Origin: an uncultured Eubacteriales bacterium
GTDB lineage: Bacteria; Bacillota; Clostridia; Lachnospirales; Lachnospiraceae
Reading direction: 5' to 3'
Length of the DNA stretch: 64,000 bases
NCBI GenBank assembly: GCA_900315305.1
Contig: OMYS01000004.1
Span: 124,001-188,000 of the forward strand
Part shown: positions 15,471 through 24,805 of the stretch, piece after piece
Numbering within the stretch: position 1 is the stretch's first letter
Layout: the number at the start of each line of letters is the position of its first letter
Notes under the pieces: model-generated
The model's input: only the letters and a program-made list of their open reading frames with translations
Told to the model about the DNA's origin: nothing
The model's database searches: none
Position numbers and translations under genes: made by a program

Positions 15471-16469
15471 ATGAATTTGCAGAAGAATTGCGGTATCGGA
15501 GGACAGGCCGTCATCGAGGGAATCATGATGAGAAACGGCGGCGAGTATTCGGTCGCGTGCAGAAAGGCGGACGGAACGGTCGCGATGAAGAAGGAGCCGT
15601 TCCGGAGCGTCCTCCCGTCTGAGAAGGCAGGAAAAATCCCGATGGTGCGGGGCGTCGTGGCTTTCATCGACTCCCTGGTAGTCGGCATTTCCTGCCTCAT
15701 GTATTCCGCGGATGTCTCGTCCGAGGAGGAGACGGACAGCGAGGCGGACACCGAAAAGACAGAGCAGCAGAAAAAGAAGGAGAAGAGGGAGTGGAACCTC
15801 GTCATGACGGGAACCGTGGTCTTCTCGATCGCCTTTTCCGTTGTCCTCTTTATGCTGCTTCCGTTCTGGATCGCCGGGCTCCTTGGCAGAGTGGGCGCAT
15901 CGACGGTCCTCATCAATGTGACGGAGGCCCTCCTCCGCGTCCTGATCTTTCTCGGATATATGCTGCTGATCTCCAGAATGAAGGATATCCAGAGAGTGTA
16001 TGCCTACCACGGCGCCGAGCATAAATGCATCAACTGCATCGAGCACGGCTATGACCTGACGGTCGAAAATGTCATGAAGAGCTCAAGGCAGCACAGACGG
16101 TGCGGGACGAGTTTTCTTCTGATTGTCATCTGTATATCGGTTGTCGCCTTCCTGATACTCGGCATCTTCGATATCCGGTCAAGGGCCATGAGACTCCTCT
16201 GGAGACTGATCCTGATTCCGGTTATCGCCGGCATATCCTATGAGATCCTGCGGTACGCGGGCAGCCACGAGGGACCGGTCATCAACGCGCTTGTAAAGCC
16301 GGGCCTTATGCTCCAGAAGCTTGTTACGCGCGAGCCGGACGAGGACATGTGTGCTGTCGCGATCAGCGCCGTCGAGGCTGTCTTCGACTGGAGGGCATGG
16401 CAGGAGAAAAATGAGCAGCGCGCGGACGTATTGCCGTCCGGAGCGCAGAGTGAGGAGGGAGCACTGTGA
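15471..16469 (+). CDS. DUF1385 multi-pass membrane protein (YqhQ-like)
   Basis: About 332 residues. A strong GGAGG (15464-15468) precedes two possible starts. The ATG at 15471 is only 2 nt from it, whereas the in-frame TTG at 15477 is at the ideal 8 nt, so the true start may be the TTG. The protein begins NCGIGGQAVIEGIMMRNG, the DUF1385 signature. An acidic linker (SEEETDSEADTEK) follows and then four hydrophobic spans, with AYHGAEHKCINCIEHG between spans 2 and 3, rich in His and Cys and possibly metal-binding. Function unknown; the position directly upstream of prmC-prfA is conserved in Clostridia. It overlaps prmC by 4 nt. Confidence 0.85.
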   Translation: MNLQKNCGIGGQAVIEGIMMRNGGEYSVACRKADGTVAMKKEPFRSVLPSEKAGKIPMVRGVVAFIDSLVVGISCLMYSADVSSEEETDSEADTEKTEQQKKKEKREWNLVMTGTVVFSIAFSVVLFMLLPFWIAGLLGRVGASTVLINVTEALLRVLIFLGYMLLISRMKDIQRVYAYHGAEHKCINCIEHGYDLTVENVMKSSRQHRRCGTSFLLIVICISVVAFLILGIFDIRSRAMRLLWRLILIPVIAGISYEILRYAGSHEGPVINALVKPGLMLQKLVTREPDEDMCAVAISAVEAVFDWRAWQEKNEQRADVLPSGAQSEEGAL

Positions 16470-17302
16470 CCTGGCGGGAGCTTTTCGCGGAAGGAAAAAG
16501 GCGGCTCGAGGCCTCGGGAAATGAGGACAGCTTCTATGATGCCCGCGCGCTTCTTCAATTTGTGTCCGGAATGACGATGACGGATTACCCGCTCCGCGCG
16601 GGAGAGGAGGCGGGAGAGCGCGACATCTGCGCATTCCGGAAGGCCGTGTCGCGCCGGTGCGCGCACGAGCCGCTCCAGTACATCACGGGATATGCGCCCT
16701 TCTTCGGCCGGGATTTTCTCGTGAGGCCGGGTGTGCTCATCCCGCGGTTTGATACGGAGACGCTGATCGAGACCGTGCTCCCGCATCTTCGCTCCGGCAT
16801 GCATCTGCTTGATCTGTGCACGGGAAGCGGCTGCATCCTGCTGACGCTTCTTCTTGAGGGGCCGTCCGGCGTGAGCGGGACCGGCGCCGACATATCAGAG
16901 GAGGCACTGGCTGTTGCGCGTGAAAATGCGGAGCGCTTTCACGTGGAGGCCGGGCTTGTGCGGAGCAATTTATATTCAAACATCCATGGCCTTTATGATA
17001 TAATAACGGCAAACCCGCCGTATATCAGGACGCGCGTGATCGATACGCTCGCGCCGGAGGTGCGGGACCATGAGCCCAGACTTGCTCTCGACGGAGAGGA
17101 GGACGGGCTTGCATTTTACAGGAGAATTACAGAGGGGGCACCGGCTGTGCTTAAGGCCGGCGGGATGCTCGCGTTTGAGATCGGATATGACCAGGCGGAA
17201 TCTGTGACAGAGATCATGGAGGACGGCGGCTTTCAGCGGGTGACTGTTGTGAAGGACCTTGCAGGAAATCCACGGGTCGCATCCGGCTATTTGCAAGAAT
17301 AA
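16466..17302 (+). CDS. prmC: Release factor glutamine N5-methyltransferase PrmC
   Basis: 278 residues from a GTG start that overlaps the previous stop (GTGA), with AGGAGGGAGC upstream. The N-terminal helical RF-binding domain is followed by ITGYAPFFGRDFLVRPGVLI, SAM-binding DLCTGSGCILLTLL, and catalytic ITANPPYIRT (NPPY). It methylates the Gln of the GGQ motif in RF1 and RF2. prfA, encoding RF1, is the next gene, 3 nt downstream. Confidence 0.96.
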   Translation: MTWRELFAEGKRRLEASGNEDSFYDARALLQFVSGMTMTDYPLRAGEEAGERDICAFRKAVSRRCAHEPLQYITGYAPFFGRDFLVRPGVLIPRFDTETLIETVLPHLRSGMHLLDLCTGSGCILLTLLLEGPSGVSGTGADISEEALAVARENAERFHVEAGLVRSNLYSNIHGLYDIITANPPYIRTRVIDTLAPEVRDHEPRLALDGEEDGLAFYRRITEGAPAVLKAGGMLAFEIGYDQAESVTEIMEDGGFQRVTVVKDLAGNPRVASGYLQE

Positions 17303-17305
17303 TTT

Positions 17306-18382
17306 ATGTTTGAAAAACTGGATGATATCGTAAGGAAGAGGGAGGAAATCCTGCGGGAGCTCTCGACTCCCGGCATACAGAACGACCCGGGGCGGATGAC
17401 GGCTCTCATGAAGGAGCAGGCTGAGCTCGAGCCACTCACGGACACCTATGGGAAATACCTCAAGGCTGTCCGCGACAGAGAGGACAGCCTTGAGCTCATG
17501 AAGCAGGAGCAGGACCCCGAGATGCGGGAGATGCTGAAGGAAGAGTTCTCTTCATCGAAGCAGAGGGAGGAGGAGCTTGCCGGAAAGCTGCGTCTCCTTC
17601 TGCTCCCGAAGGACCCGGACGAGGGGAAGAATGTCATCGTTGAGATCCGGGCAGGAACCGGCGGCGATGAGGCAGCTCTCTGGGCGGCAGATCTTTACCG
17701 GATGTACACGCGCTACGCGGACCGCAGAGGCTGGTCGTATGAAATGATCTCCTCGAGCGAGAACGGAATCGGCGGCTTCAAGGAGTGCATTTTTCAGATC
17801 AGCGGACCGGACGCGTGGCAGCGGATGAGGTTTGAGAGCGGGACGCACCGCGTACAGCGGGTCCCCGTGACGGAGAGCGGCGGCAGGATTCAGACGTCGG
17901 CGGCGACCGTCGCGATTATGCCGGAGGCGGACGAGGTCGATGTGGAGATCGATCCGAAGGACGTGAAATTTGATGTCTTCCGCGCATCGGGAAACGGCGG
18001 GCAGTGCGTCAACACCACGGACTCGGCGGTGCGCCTCACGCATCTGCCGACGGGAATCGTGATTTCGTGTCAGGATGAAAAGTCGCAGATCAAGAACAAA
18101 TCAAAGGCCATGAAGGTGCTGCGTTCGATGCTCTATGTCATGAAGAAGGAGGAGCAGCAGAGCGAGAGAGCCAGCCTCCGGAGAAATCAGGTTGGAAGCG
18201 GAGACCGGTCAGAGAAGATCCGGACCTACAATTTCGGGCAGGGAAGAGTGACAGATCACCGCATCCATCTGACACTCTACAGAATCGACAGCATCATGGA
18301 CGGAGATCTGGATGAGCTGACCGATGCGCTGATCGCGTGGGACCAGGCGGAGAGGCTGTCCGGACAGTCGGAGGACACATGA
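17306..18382 (+). CDS. prfA: Peptide chain release factor 1
   Basis: 358 residues, typical RF1 length. The peptidyl-hydrolysis loop reads SGNGGQCVNTTDSAVRLTH: GGQ is intact, with Cys in place of the usual His after it. VQRVPVTESGGRIQTS is the block upstream of it, and the C-terminus contains RTYNFGQGRVTDHRI. It recognises UAA and UAG. Its substrate relation to PrmC explains the tight linkage. The ribosome-binding site is weak, so translation may depend on coupling to prmC. Confidence 0.97.
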   Translation: MFEKLDDIVRKREEILRELSTPGIQNDPGRMTALMKEQAELEPLTDTYGKYLKAVRDREDSLELMKQEQDPEMREMLKEEFSSSKQREEELAGKLRLLLLPKDPDEGKNVIVEIRAGTGGDEAALWAADLYRMYTRYADRRGWSYEMISSSENGIGGFKECIFQISGPDAWQRMRFESGTHRVQRVPVTESGGRIQTSAATVAIMPEADEVDVEIDPKDVKFDVFRASGNGGQCVNTTDSAVRLTHLPTGIVISCQDEKSQIKNKSKAMKVLRSMLYVMKKEEQQSERASLRRNQVGSGDRSEKIRTYNFGQGRVTDHRIHLTLYRIDSIMDGDLDELTDALIAWDQAERLSGQSEDT

Positions 18383-18392
18383 GAGGAATTGT

Positions 18393-19322
18393 ATGAAAAA
18401 GACGACGCTCGCAGTGATGGCGGCCGGCGACGGCAGCCGTTACGGAAGGGGCATCAGACAGATGGACCCGCTGGGGCCGGGAGGAGAGCCGCTGCTGGCG
18501 TACTCTGTCTATGACGCCCTGGAAGCGGGGTTTGACAAGGTTGTATTTATTATCCAAAAGAAAGTAGATGCGGAATTCAGAGAGCGAATCGGCAGCCGGA
18601 TCGCAGCGGAGGCTGAGGTCGCGTACGCGTATCAGGAGATCGATGAGCTGCCGGCCGGGTTTTCTGTCCCGCCAGGCAGACGGAAGCCGTGGGGAACCGG
18701 ACAGGCAGTCCTTGCGGCGGCCGATGTGCTCACGGAGCCATTTGCCGTCATCAATGCGGATGACTATTACGGGAAGGAAGGGTTCCGCATGCTCCATGAC
18801 GATCTGGTCCGGGATGAGAAAACGGATGGCGCGGAGCCTGTGTCCGTGGTCGCCTTCGCGCTGGAGCACACCCTGTCCGACAACGGGAGTGTGACGCGGG
18901 GGATTCTTTCATTTGATGAAAACGGGCTTGTCACGGGCATTCATGAGACGAAAAACCTGATCCGCACGGAGGACGGGGCCGCTGTCATGTCGGATGAAGG
19001 AATCCTTCCGGTCCGGACGGACTGCCTCGTGTCCATGAACATGTGGGGGTTCCGGCCGACTGTTCTCGAACCACTTGCGGATGGCTTCCGTAAATTTCTT
19101 GCGGACCCGGGCGAAGATGCCGGGCACGCGGAGTATCTGCTGCCTGATTTTGTCGACGGCATGCTGAAGAGAAAGCAGGCGGCCGTTCATGTGCTTCGCT
19201 CAAACGACGAATGGTTCGGTGTGACATACAGGGAGGACAGGGAGACGGTCCGGGACATGCTCTCCGGTCTTACGGAGAAGGGCGTCTACGGGACGCCGCT
19301 GTTTCCTGTTAATAAACTTTAA
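18393..19322 (+). CDS. Nucleotidyltransferase of the sugar-phosphate NTP_transferase type
   Basis: 309 residues. The N-terminal VMAAGDGSRYGRG matches the NTP-binding glycine-rich loop of sugar-nucleotide pyrophosphorylases, and FAVINADDYYGKEGF supplies the metal-binding Asp residues. RKPWGTGQAVLAA fits the nucleobase-binding loop. The sugar phosphate used cannot be told from sequence. It lies between prfA and glmM, 17 nt from glmM, so it may act in hexosamine or cell-wall sugar metabolism, but it lacks the left-handed beta-helix acetyltransferase domain of GlmU. Confidence 0.8.
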   Translation: MKKTTLAVMAAGDGSRYGRGIRQMDPLGPGGEPLLAYSVYDALEAGFDKVVFIIQKKVDAEFRERIGSRIAAEAEVAYAYQEIDELPAGFSVPPGRRKPWGTGQAVLAAADVLTEPFAVINADDYYGKEGFRMLHDDLVRDEKTDGAEPVSVVAFALEHTLSDNGSVTRGILSFDENGLVTGIHETKNLIRTEDGAAVMSDEGILPVRTDCLVSMNMWGFRPTVLEPLADGFRKFLADPGEDAGHAEYLLPDFVDGMLKRKQAAVHVLRSNDEWFGVTYREDRETVRDMLSGLTEKGVYGTPLFPVNKL

Positions 19323-19339
19323 TTAGGGGGATTATCATT

Positions 19340-20698
19340 ATGGGAAAATATTTCGGTACGGACGGCTTTCGTGGAGAGGCGAATGTGACGCTTACTGCTG
19401 AGAAGGCATTCAAGGTCGGGCGGTATCTCGGCTATTATTACGGGACGAAGCACCCGGATTCGGCTGCTCAGATCGCGATCGGCAAGGACACGCGCCGTTC
19501 CAGCTACATGCTCGAGGACGCGCTGTGCGCGGGCCTCACATCATCGGGAGCGGACGTCTATCTCCTTCATGTCACGACCACCCCGTCCGTCTCCTATGTT
19601 GTCCGCACGGAGGGCTTTGACTGCGGCATCATGATTTCCGCAAGCCATAATCCGTTCTATGACAACGGAATCAAGATCATGCGCGCGAACGGACAGAAGA
19701 TCGAGCCGGAGATCGAGGAGAGAATCGAGGCGTACATCGACGGAAAGATTTCCGAGATTCCGTATGCCCTCCGCGAGAAGCTCGGCCGGTCCATCGATTT
19801 TTCGGCCGGCAGAAACCGTTATATCGGCTACCTGATGACAATCCCCACGAGAAGCTTCAAGGGAAAGCGGATCGGTCTTGACTGCGCGAACGGCAGCTCG
19901 TCCTCGATCGCAAAGAGTGTGTTCGAGGCGCTCGGGGCAAAGACCTTCGTCATCAATAATTCTCCGGACGGAACGAATATCAACAGGGGCTGTGGCTCAA
20001 CCCACATCGAGGCCCTGCGGAATTATGTGACGGACAACGCGCTCGATGCCGGCTTTGCTTATGACGGAGATGCGGACCGCTGCATCGCTGTTGACGAGAA
20101 GGGCGAGGTCGTCGACGGCGACCACATCATGTTCCTGTGCGGCAAGTATCTCATGGAGACGGGCCAGCTCCGGGACAACATGGTCGTCACGACGATCATG
20201 TCCAATATGGGGCTCTACAAGGCGCTCGAGGCAAACGGGATGAAATCCGTTCAGACCAACGTCGGCGACAAGTATGTCGCGGAGTGCATGATGCGGGACG
20301 GCTATGATCTTGGCGGAGAGCAGAGCGGGCATATCATTTTCAGCAAATACGCGACGACCGGAGACGGCATCCTGACCTCGCTTATGGTCATGCAGGCTAT
20401 GATCGACAAGAAGCTTCCGCTCTCCATGCTCTCCGGGGAAATGAAGACCTACCCGCAGGTCCTGAAGAATGTCCGGGTCGCAGACAAACAAGCGGCCAGA
20501 GAGAACCCGAAGGTGAAGGCAGCGGTTGCAGCCGCAACTGATGCGCTCGGAAAGGACGGCCGGATCCTTGTCCGCGAGAGCGGGACGGAGCCGCTCATCC
20601 GCGTCATGGTTGAGGCGAAGACAAATGAAATCTGTGAGCAGTATGTCGACAGCGTCATTGCTGTCATAAAGAGCGAGGGTCTCGAGGTTCATGCGTAA
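19340..20698 (+). CDS. glmM: Phosphoglucosamine mutase GlmM
   Basis: 452 residues. It begins GKYFGTDGFRGEAN; the phosphoserine loop is IMISASHNPFYDNGIKI; metal-binding DGDADRC lies near residue 240; sugar-binding GGEQSGHI and phosphate-binding RESGTEPLIRVMVEA follow. It converts glucosamine-6-phosphate to glucosamine-1-phosphate for UDP-GlcNAc and peptidoglycan. GGGGGATTATC upstream provides the ribosome-binding site. It overlaps the next gene by 8 nt. Confidence 0.95.
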   Translation: MGKYFGTDGFRGEANVTLTAEKAFKVGRYLGYYYGTKHPDSAAQIAIGKDTRRSSYMLEDALCAGLTSSGADVYLLHVTTTPSVSYVVRTEGFDCGIMISASHNPFYDNGIKIMRANGQKIEPEIEERIEAYIDGKISEIPYALREKLGRSIDFSAGRNRYIGYLMTIPTRSFKGKRIGLDCANGSSSSIAKSVFEALGAKTFVINNSPDGTNINRGCGSTHIEALRNYVTDNALDAGFAYDGDADRCIAVDEKGEVVDGDHIMFLCGKYLMETGQLRDNMVVTTIMSNMGLYKALEANGMKSVQTNVGDKYVAECMMRDGYDLGGEQSGHIIFSKYATTGDGILTSLMVMQAMIDKKLPLSMLSGEMKTYPQVLKNVRVADKQAARENPKVKAAVAAATDALGKDGRILVRESGTEPLIRVMVEAKTNEICEQYVDSVIAVIKSEGLEVHA

Positions 20699-21815
20699 GA
20701 TTCGGATTTTGGCGGCTTGTGCGCTCGCCGCAGTTCTTTCTTTCTCCGCGGCCGGCTGTGCGAAGTCGGATGCGAAGAAGCTCTACGGCACGGCGTCGAA
20801 GGAGCTTGAAAAGCAGAGCTACGACGATGCGGCGAAGGACTTTCAGAAGGTTATCGATGAGGGATACTATATCCCGGAGAGCTATCGGGGACTCGGGCTT
20901 GCGCAGATGTGTGAGCAGGATTATCCGGACGCGAGCATTTCATTTGAAAAGAGTCTGCTCAATGTCGAGGGACAGAGCCGGAGCTTTCAGCGGGACGTGA
21001 ATCTGTATCTCGCACACTGCCGGGAAATGCAGGGCGAGACGGATAAGGCGCTCGATATTTACAACGATCTGATCAATCAGAGTGCGGACGCTGAGGTCCT
21101 GTTCCTCAGAGGAAGGCTTCTTCTGAAGACCGATCAGGACAGCGCGGCGGAGGCGGATTTTGACCGGGCCGTCCAGCTGTCCTCGGACTATGTGCTCTAC
21201 ATCAATATCTACGAGGTCTATGCGGACGAGGACAAGGGCGCGGACGGCTCGAGGTATCTCGAGGAGGCGCTCAAGACGGCGAATGCGACGGCTGATGATT
21301 ATTATCACCAGGGACTGATCCACTATTATCTGCAGGACTACGATGACGCGAAGGACGCCCTCACGAAGGCGCTCAAGGCGGATTCGGAGGATACGGCGAG
21401 TCTCTACCTGCTCGGCAAGGTCTATCTGGCGACAGGAGACACGGCGGATGCGAGAGCGGTCTATAAGGATTATGTGTCCGACAAGGAGAACGGTGCGGGC
21501 GCGTACAACGGGCTGGCCCTGTGCGATATCGCGGACGGCAATTATGACAGCGCGCTGCAGAACATCAAGGACGGGCTGACATTTAACGACAGCTCGGTCA
21601 ATCAGGCACTGCTGTACAATGAGATCGTCGTGTATGAGAAGCAGCACGACTGGTCGACGGCGACAACGCTTGCCGCCTCGTATATCGCGGAGTATCCGTC
21701 TGATGAGGCGGGACTGAAGGAATACGAGTTCCTGTCCTCGCGCTCGTCCGATGGCAGTTCTGACTCATCTGGGACGGCGGCAGAAGGGACTGCGTCGTCT
21801 GCAGCTGCAGGTTAA
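20691..21815 (+). CDS. TPR-repeat lipoprotein
   Basis: 374 residues. A lipoprotein signal peptide ends in a SAAGC lipobox (Cys about residue 23), so the mature protein is anchored outside the membrane. The rest consists of tetratricopeptide-like helical repeats, for example AKDFQKVIDEGYYIPESYRG, ADDYYHQGLIHYYLQDYDDA and TASLYLLGKVYLATGDTADA. The C-terminus is a Ser/Ala-rich tail. TPRs mediate protein binding; the partner is unknown. The overlap with glmM suggests an envelope role. Confidence 0.8.
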   Translation: MRKIRILAACALAAVLSFSAAGCAKSDAKKLYGTASKELEKQSYDDAAKDFQKVIDEGYYIPESYRGLGLAQMCEQDYPDASISFEKSLLNVEGQSRSFQRDVNLYLAHCREMQGETDKALDIYNDLINQSADAEVLFLRGRLLLKTDQDSAAEADFDRAVQLSSDYVLYINIYEVYADEDKGADGSRYLEEALKTANATADDYYHQGLIHYYLQDYDDAKDALTKALKADSEDTASLYLLGKVYLATGDTADARAVYKDYVSDKENGAGAYNGLALCDIADGNYDSALQNIKDGLTFNDSSVNQALLYNEIVVYEKQHDWSTATTLAASYIAEYPSDEAGLKEYEFLSSRSSDGSSDSSGTAAEGTASSAAAG

Positions 21816-21867
21816 TTCAGCACCCCGGGCTCGGAACGCTTCGCGATCCTCGTTGTGGGTGCTGAAT
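21815..21867. repeat. Modular palindrome, single-module (A) copy
   Basis: 53 nt from ATTCAGCACCCC to GGGTGCTGAAT around GGAACGCTTCGCGATCC. Its first base is the last base of the TPR lipoprotein stop codon. Confidence 0.75.
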
Positions 21868-21877
21868 AATAAAAAAG

Positions 21878-21912
21878 AGCTCTGAGGTCTTGATGCCCCA
21901 GAGCTATTTTTT
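21878..21912. terminator. Bidirectional terminator between the TPR lipoprotein gene and argG
   Basis: AGCTCTG / CAGAGCT stem flanked by AAAAAAG on the left and ATTTTTT on the right, lying between two convergent genes. Confidence 0.75.
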
Positions 21913-21925
21913 ATAAAGAAGCTGT

Positions 21926-23179
21926 TTATTTTGTCTTTGCCGCAGCCTTCTTCTTTGCCTCGACCTCCTGCAGCTTCATTGCGCGGACCTTCAGCGGAAG
22001 ACCGAACAGAGTGATGAAGCCCTCAGCGTCGTGGTGGTCGTACAGATCTCCTGTCGTGAAGGAGGCAAGCGATTCGTTGTAGAGGCTGTACGGAGAGGTT
22101 GTTCCGTCCTTGATGATATTGCCCTTGTAGAGCTTCAGGTGAACCTCACCTGTGACATACTTCTGAGATTCCTTCGTGAAGGCGATCATGCTGCTCATAA
22201 GCGGCGTGAACCACTTTCCTTCGTAGACGACCTGAGCCATCTGGGAGGCGAGCTTCTTCTTGAACTCCATGAGGTCGCGGTCGAGGCAGAGCTCCTCGAG
22301 CTGCTCATGTGCCGCGCAGAGGATTGTGCCGCCCGGAGTCTCATAGACGCCGCGGGACTTCATGCCGACGACACGGTTCTCGACGATATCGACAATGCCG
22401 ATGCCGTTCTGACCGCCGAGCACGTTGAGCTCACGGATGATCTCAGAGACCTTCATGGCCTTGCCGTTCAGTGTCTTCGGGATGCCCTGCTCGAATGTGA
22501 GCGTCACGCTGGTCTCCTTGTCAGGTGCCTTCTCCGGTGTGACGGAGAGAACGAGCATCTTGTCGTAGTTCGGAGCCTTTGACGGGTCCTCGAGCTCAAG
22601 TCCCTCGTGGGAGATGTGCCAGAGGTTGCGGTCACGGCTGTAGCCCTTGCCCATGGAGAACGGAAGATCGATGCCGTGCTTCTTGCAGTACTCGATCTCA
22701 TCCTCACGGGACTGCATGGTCCAGACATCTGTCATTCTCCAGGGAGCGATGATCTTCAGGTCCGGAGCCAGAGCCTTGATGCCGAGCTCGAAGCGGATCT
22801 GGTCATTTCCTTTTCCTGTCGCGCCGTGGCAGATCGCTGTCGCGCCCTCCTTGCGGGCAATCTCGACGAGCTTCTTTGCGATCAGAGGGCGGGCCATCGA
22901 GGTGCCGAGCAGGTATTTGTGCTCATAGACAGCGCCCGCGTCGACGCAGGGCATGATGTAGTCGTCAGCGAATTCATCGACGACGTCTTCAATATATAAC
23001 TTGGAAGCGCCGGACATCTTCGCGCGCTCCTGCAGGTTGTCGTCCTTGATCTCTTCATCCTGGCCTACATTGATGCAGGCGCAGATGACATCGTAGCCGA
23101 AGTTTTCCTTCAGCCACGGAATAATCGCGGTTGTATCAAGACCGCCGGAATATGCCAGGATAACTTTTTCATTTGCCAT
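21926..23179 (-). CDS. argG: Argininosuccinate synthase
   Basis: 417 residues. The N-terminal P-loop motif is AYSGGLDTTAIIPWL, followed by VICACINVGQDEE. ATP- and citrulline-binding stretches such as HGATGKGNDQIRFELG and SREDEIEYCKKHGI are present. The enzyme joins citrulline and aspartate. It is divergent from argJBD and downstream of a promoter whose spacer holds an ARG-box-like palindrome. argH is not adjacent; a Lys/Ala tail ends the protein. Confidence 0.96.
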   Translation of the reverse strand: MANEKVILAYSGGLDTTAIIPWLKENFGYDVICACINVGQDEEIKDDNLQERAKMSGASKLYIEDVVDEFADDYIMPCVDAGAVYEHKYLLGTSMARPLIAKKLVEIARKEGATAICHGATGKGNDQIRFELGIKALAPDLKIIAPWRMTDVWTMQSREDEIEYCKKHGIDLPFSMGKGYSRDRNLWHISHEGLELEDPSKAPNYDKMLVLSVTPEKAPDKETSVTLTFEQGIPKTLNGKAMKVSEIIRELNVLGGQNGIGIVDIVENRVVGMKSRGVYETPGGTILCAAHEQLEELCLDRDLMEFKKKLASQMAQVVYEGKWFTPLMSSMIAFTKESQKYVTGEVHLKLYKGNIIKDGTTSPYSLYNESLASFTTGDLYDHHDAEGFITLFGLPLKVRAMKLQEVEAKKKAAAKTK

Positions 23180-23248
23180 AAGTCAGAAAGCCTCCAATCG
23201 GAATAGTTTTGAACCATCTTAAGCAGGCAGGGCCTGCATTCGTTTTTC

Positions 23249-23277
23249 AATATACAGCATATGCATAACTTATGCAA
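23249..23277 (-). promoter_or_regulatory. argG promoter with overlapping ARG box
   Basis: On the minus strand: TTGCAT (23277-23272), a 17-nt spacer, TATATT (23254-23249). The perfect palindrome TGCATAA-C-TTATGCA (23262-23276) covers the -35 region and spacer. It resembles ArgR operators, so arginine-dependent repression is likely (inference). Confidence 0.7.
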
Positions 23278-23322
23278 GATAAAAATCAAATGACCGCCTG
23301 TACAAACGAAAAAACGGAATAA

Positions 23323-23349
23323 ATATGCATGCATATGCATAATTATACA
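23323..23349. promoter_or_regulatory. Second ARG-box-like site, upstream of argJ
   Basis: ATATGCATGCATAT followed by TGCATAATTATACA shares the TGCATAA/TTAT-CA core with the site in the argG promoter. A possible argJ -10 box, TATACT (23381-23386), lies 32 nt downstream with only a weak -35 (TCTTTA). The 363-nt gap between argG and argJ also holds the palindrome at 23443. Confidence 0.6.
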
Positions 23350-23442
23350 GATTTTCCTCTTTACTTTTCAAAACGTCTATTATACTATGTATGGGACATT
23401 TCTCATCGGAAGGCGGGGTATGTCTTTCATATTTTGGTAACC

Positions 23443-23490
23443 ATTCAGTATCCGGACCCGGAATGCTTCGCATCCGGGCTGCGGTTGAAT
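23443..23490. repeat. Modular palindrome, short module-A variant in the argJ leader
   Basis: 48 nt from ATTCAGTATCC to GCGGTTGAAT around CCCGGAATGCTTCGCATCCGGG. The hairpin sequence differs from the GGAACGC consensus but remains self-complementary. It would be transcribed in the argJ 5' leader. Confidence 0.6.
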
Positions 23491-23542
23491 TTACAGGGGC
23501 TGCGGGAAAAAGCCGCTGCCCCGGTCCGGAAGGAAGGCTTAT

Positions 23543-24775
23543 ATGTTCGAAATGATTGAAGGCGGCGTCACAAGCGCCGAGGGGTTCGAGGCGGCCGGAG
23601 GCGCCGCGGGGATCAAGAAAAACGGAAGTGCGGACATGGCGCTCATTTACTGTAAGAAGCCGTGCATTGTCGCAGGCACGTTCACGTCGAACCAGGTCAA
23701 GGCGGCTCCTGTCAAATGGGACAGAGCCCTTGTAAAGGAGGGACGGGAGGCGAGAGCCATCGTTGTCAACTCCGGCATCGCAAATGCATGCACCGGCAAA
23801 GAGGGCATGGATGCATGCGCGAAGACGGCCGATGCCGCGGCGCAGGCGCTCGGCATTGACGCATCCTCCGTCCTTGTCGCATCAACGGGTGTTATCGGAA
23901 GTCAGATTCCGGTGGATAAGATTACGGCAGGAGTAAACAAGCTGGCCGGTGAGCTCGGGGATACGATCGAGAAGGGCACGGAGGCAGCAAAGGCGATCAT
24001 GACGACGGACCGGGTCCACAAGGAGATCGCGGTCAATATGACATTTTCCGACGGTTCTATGGCAACGCTCGGCGGCTGCACAAAGGGATCCGGCATGATC
24101 CATCCGAATATGTGCACCATGCTCTGCTTCCTGACGACGGATGCAAGCATCAGCCGCGACATGCTGCAGAAGGCTCTCTCCTCCGTTGTACCGGACACCT
24201 TCAACATGGTTTCTGTTGACGGAGATACATCGACCAATGATACCTGCCTTCTTCTTTCGGACGGGCTCGCCGGCAATCCGGAGATCACGGCGGAGGACAG
24301 CGACGATTACCGCACGTTTACCGAGGCGCTCCGCTTCTGTGCGGAGTCGCTCGGAAAGAAAATGGCGAAGGACGGCGAGGGCGCGACCTGCCTCTTTGAG
24401 TGCGACGTCATTCACGCGGACACAAAGGAGCACGCAAAGAAGCTCGCGCGCTCGGTTGTATCCTCCACACTGACGAAGGCGGCCATCGCCGGCCACGACG
24501 CGAACTGGGGCCGGATCCTCTGCGCACTCGGCTACTGCGGCGTCGATTTTGATCCGGAGCAGGTGACGCTGACGCTCGAGAGCAGCGCGGGCAGGCTTGT
24601 CATTTATGAGAACGGAAGCGGGACCGGCTACAGCGAGGAGAAGGCGACGGAGATTCTCTCGCAGGATGAAATTCACGCGATCTGCGACATGCACATGGGC
24701 GATTTCGACGCGTCGGCCTGGGGCTGCGACCTGACGCATGAGTACGTCAACATCAACGCGGATTACAGAAGCTGA
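23543..24775 (+). CDS. argJ: Bifunctional ornithine acetyltransferase/N-acetylglutamate synthase
   Basis: 410 residues. The self-cleavage region reads KGSGMIHPNMCTMLCFLTTD; the nucleophilic Thr after the scissile bond is conserved, with Cys in place of the usual Ala before it. GHDANWGRI and the terminal DLTHEYVNINADYRS are typical. Processing yields alpha and beta chains. The enzyme recycles the acetyl group in arginine biosynthesis. It is first in argJ-argB-argD; argC, which often precedes argJ, is absent from this window. Confidence 0.95.
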   Translation: MFEMIEGGVTSAEGFEAAGGAAGIKKNGSADMALIYCKKPCIVAGTFTSNQVKAAPVKWDRALVKEGREARAIVVNSGIANACTGKEGMDACAKTADAAAQALGIDASSVLVASTGVIGSQIPVDKITAGVNKLAGELGDTIEKGTEAAKAIMTTDRVHKEIAVNMTFSDGSMATLGGCTKGSGMIHPNMCTMLCFLTTDASISRDMLQKALSSVVPDTFNMVSVDGDTSTNDTCLLLSDGLAGNPEITAEDSDDYRTFTEALRFCAESLGKKMAKDGEGATCLFECDVIHADTKEHAKKLARSVVSSTLTKAAIAGHDANWGRILCALGYCGVDFDPEQVTLTLESSAGRLVIYENGSGTGYSEEKATEILSQDEIHAICDMHMGDFDASAWGCDLTHEYVNINADYRS

Positions 24776-24805
24776 CGGGGTAAAACGGGAAAGGAAGGTA
24801 TCGAG

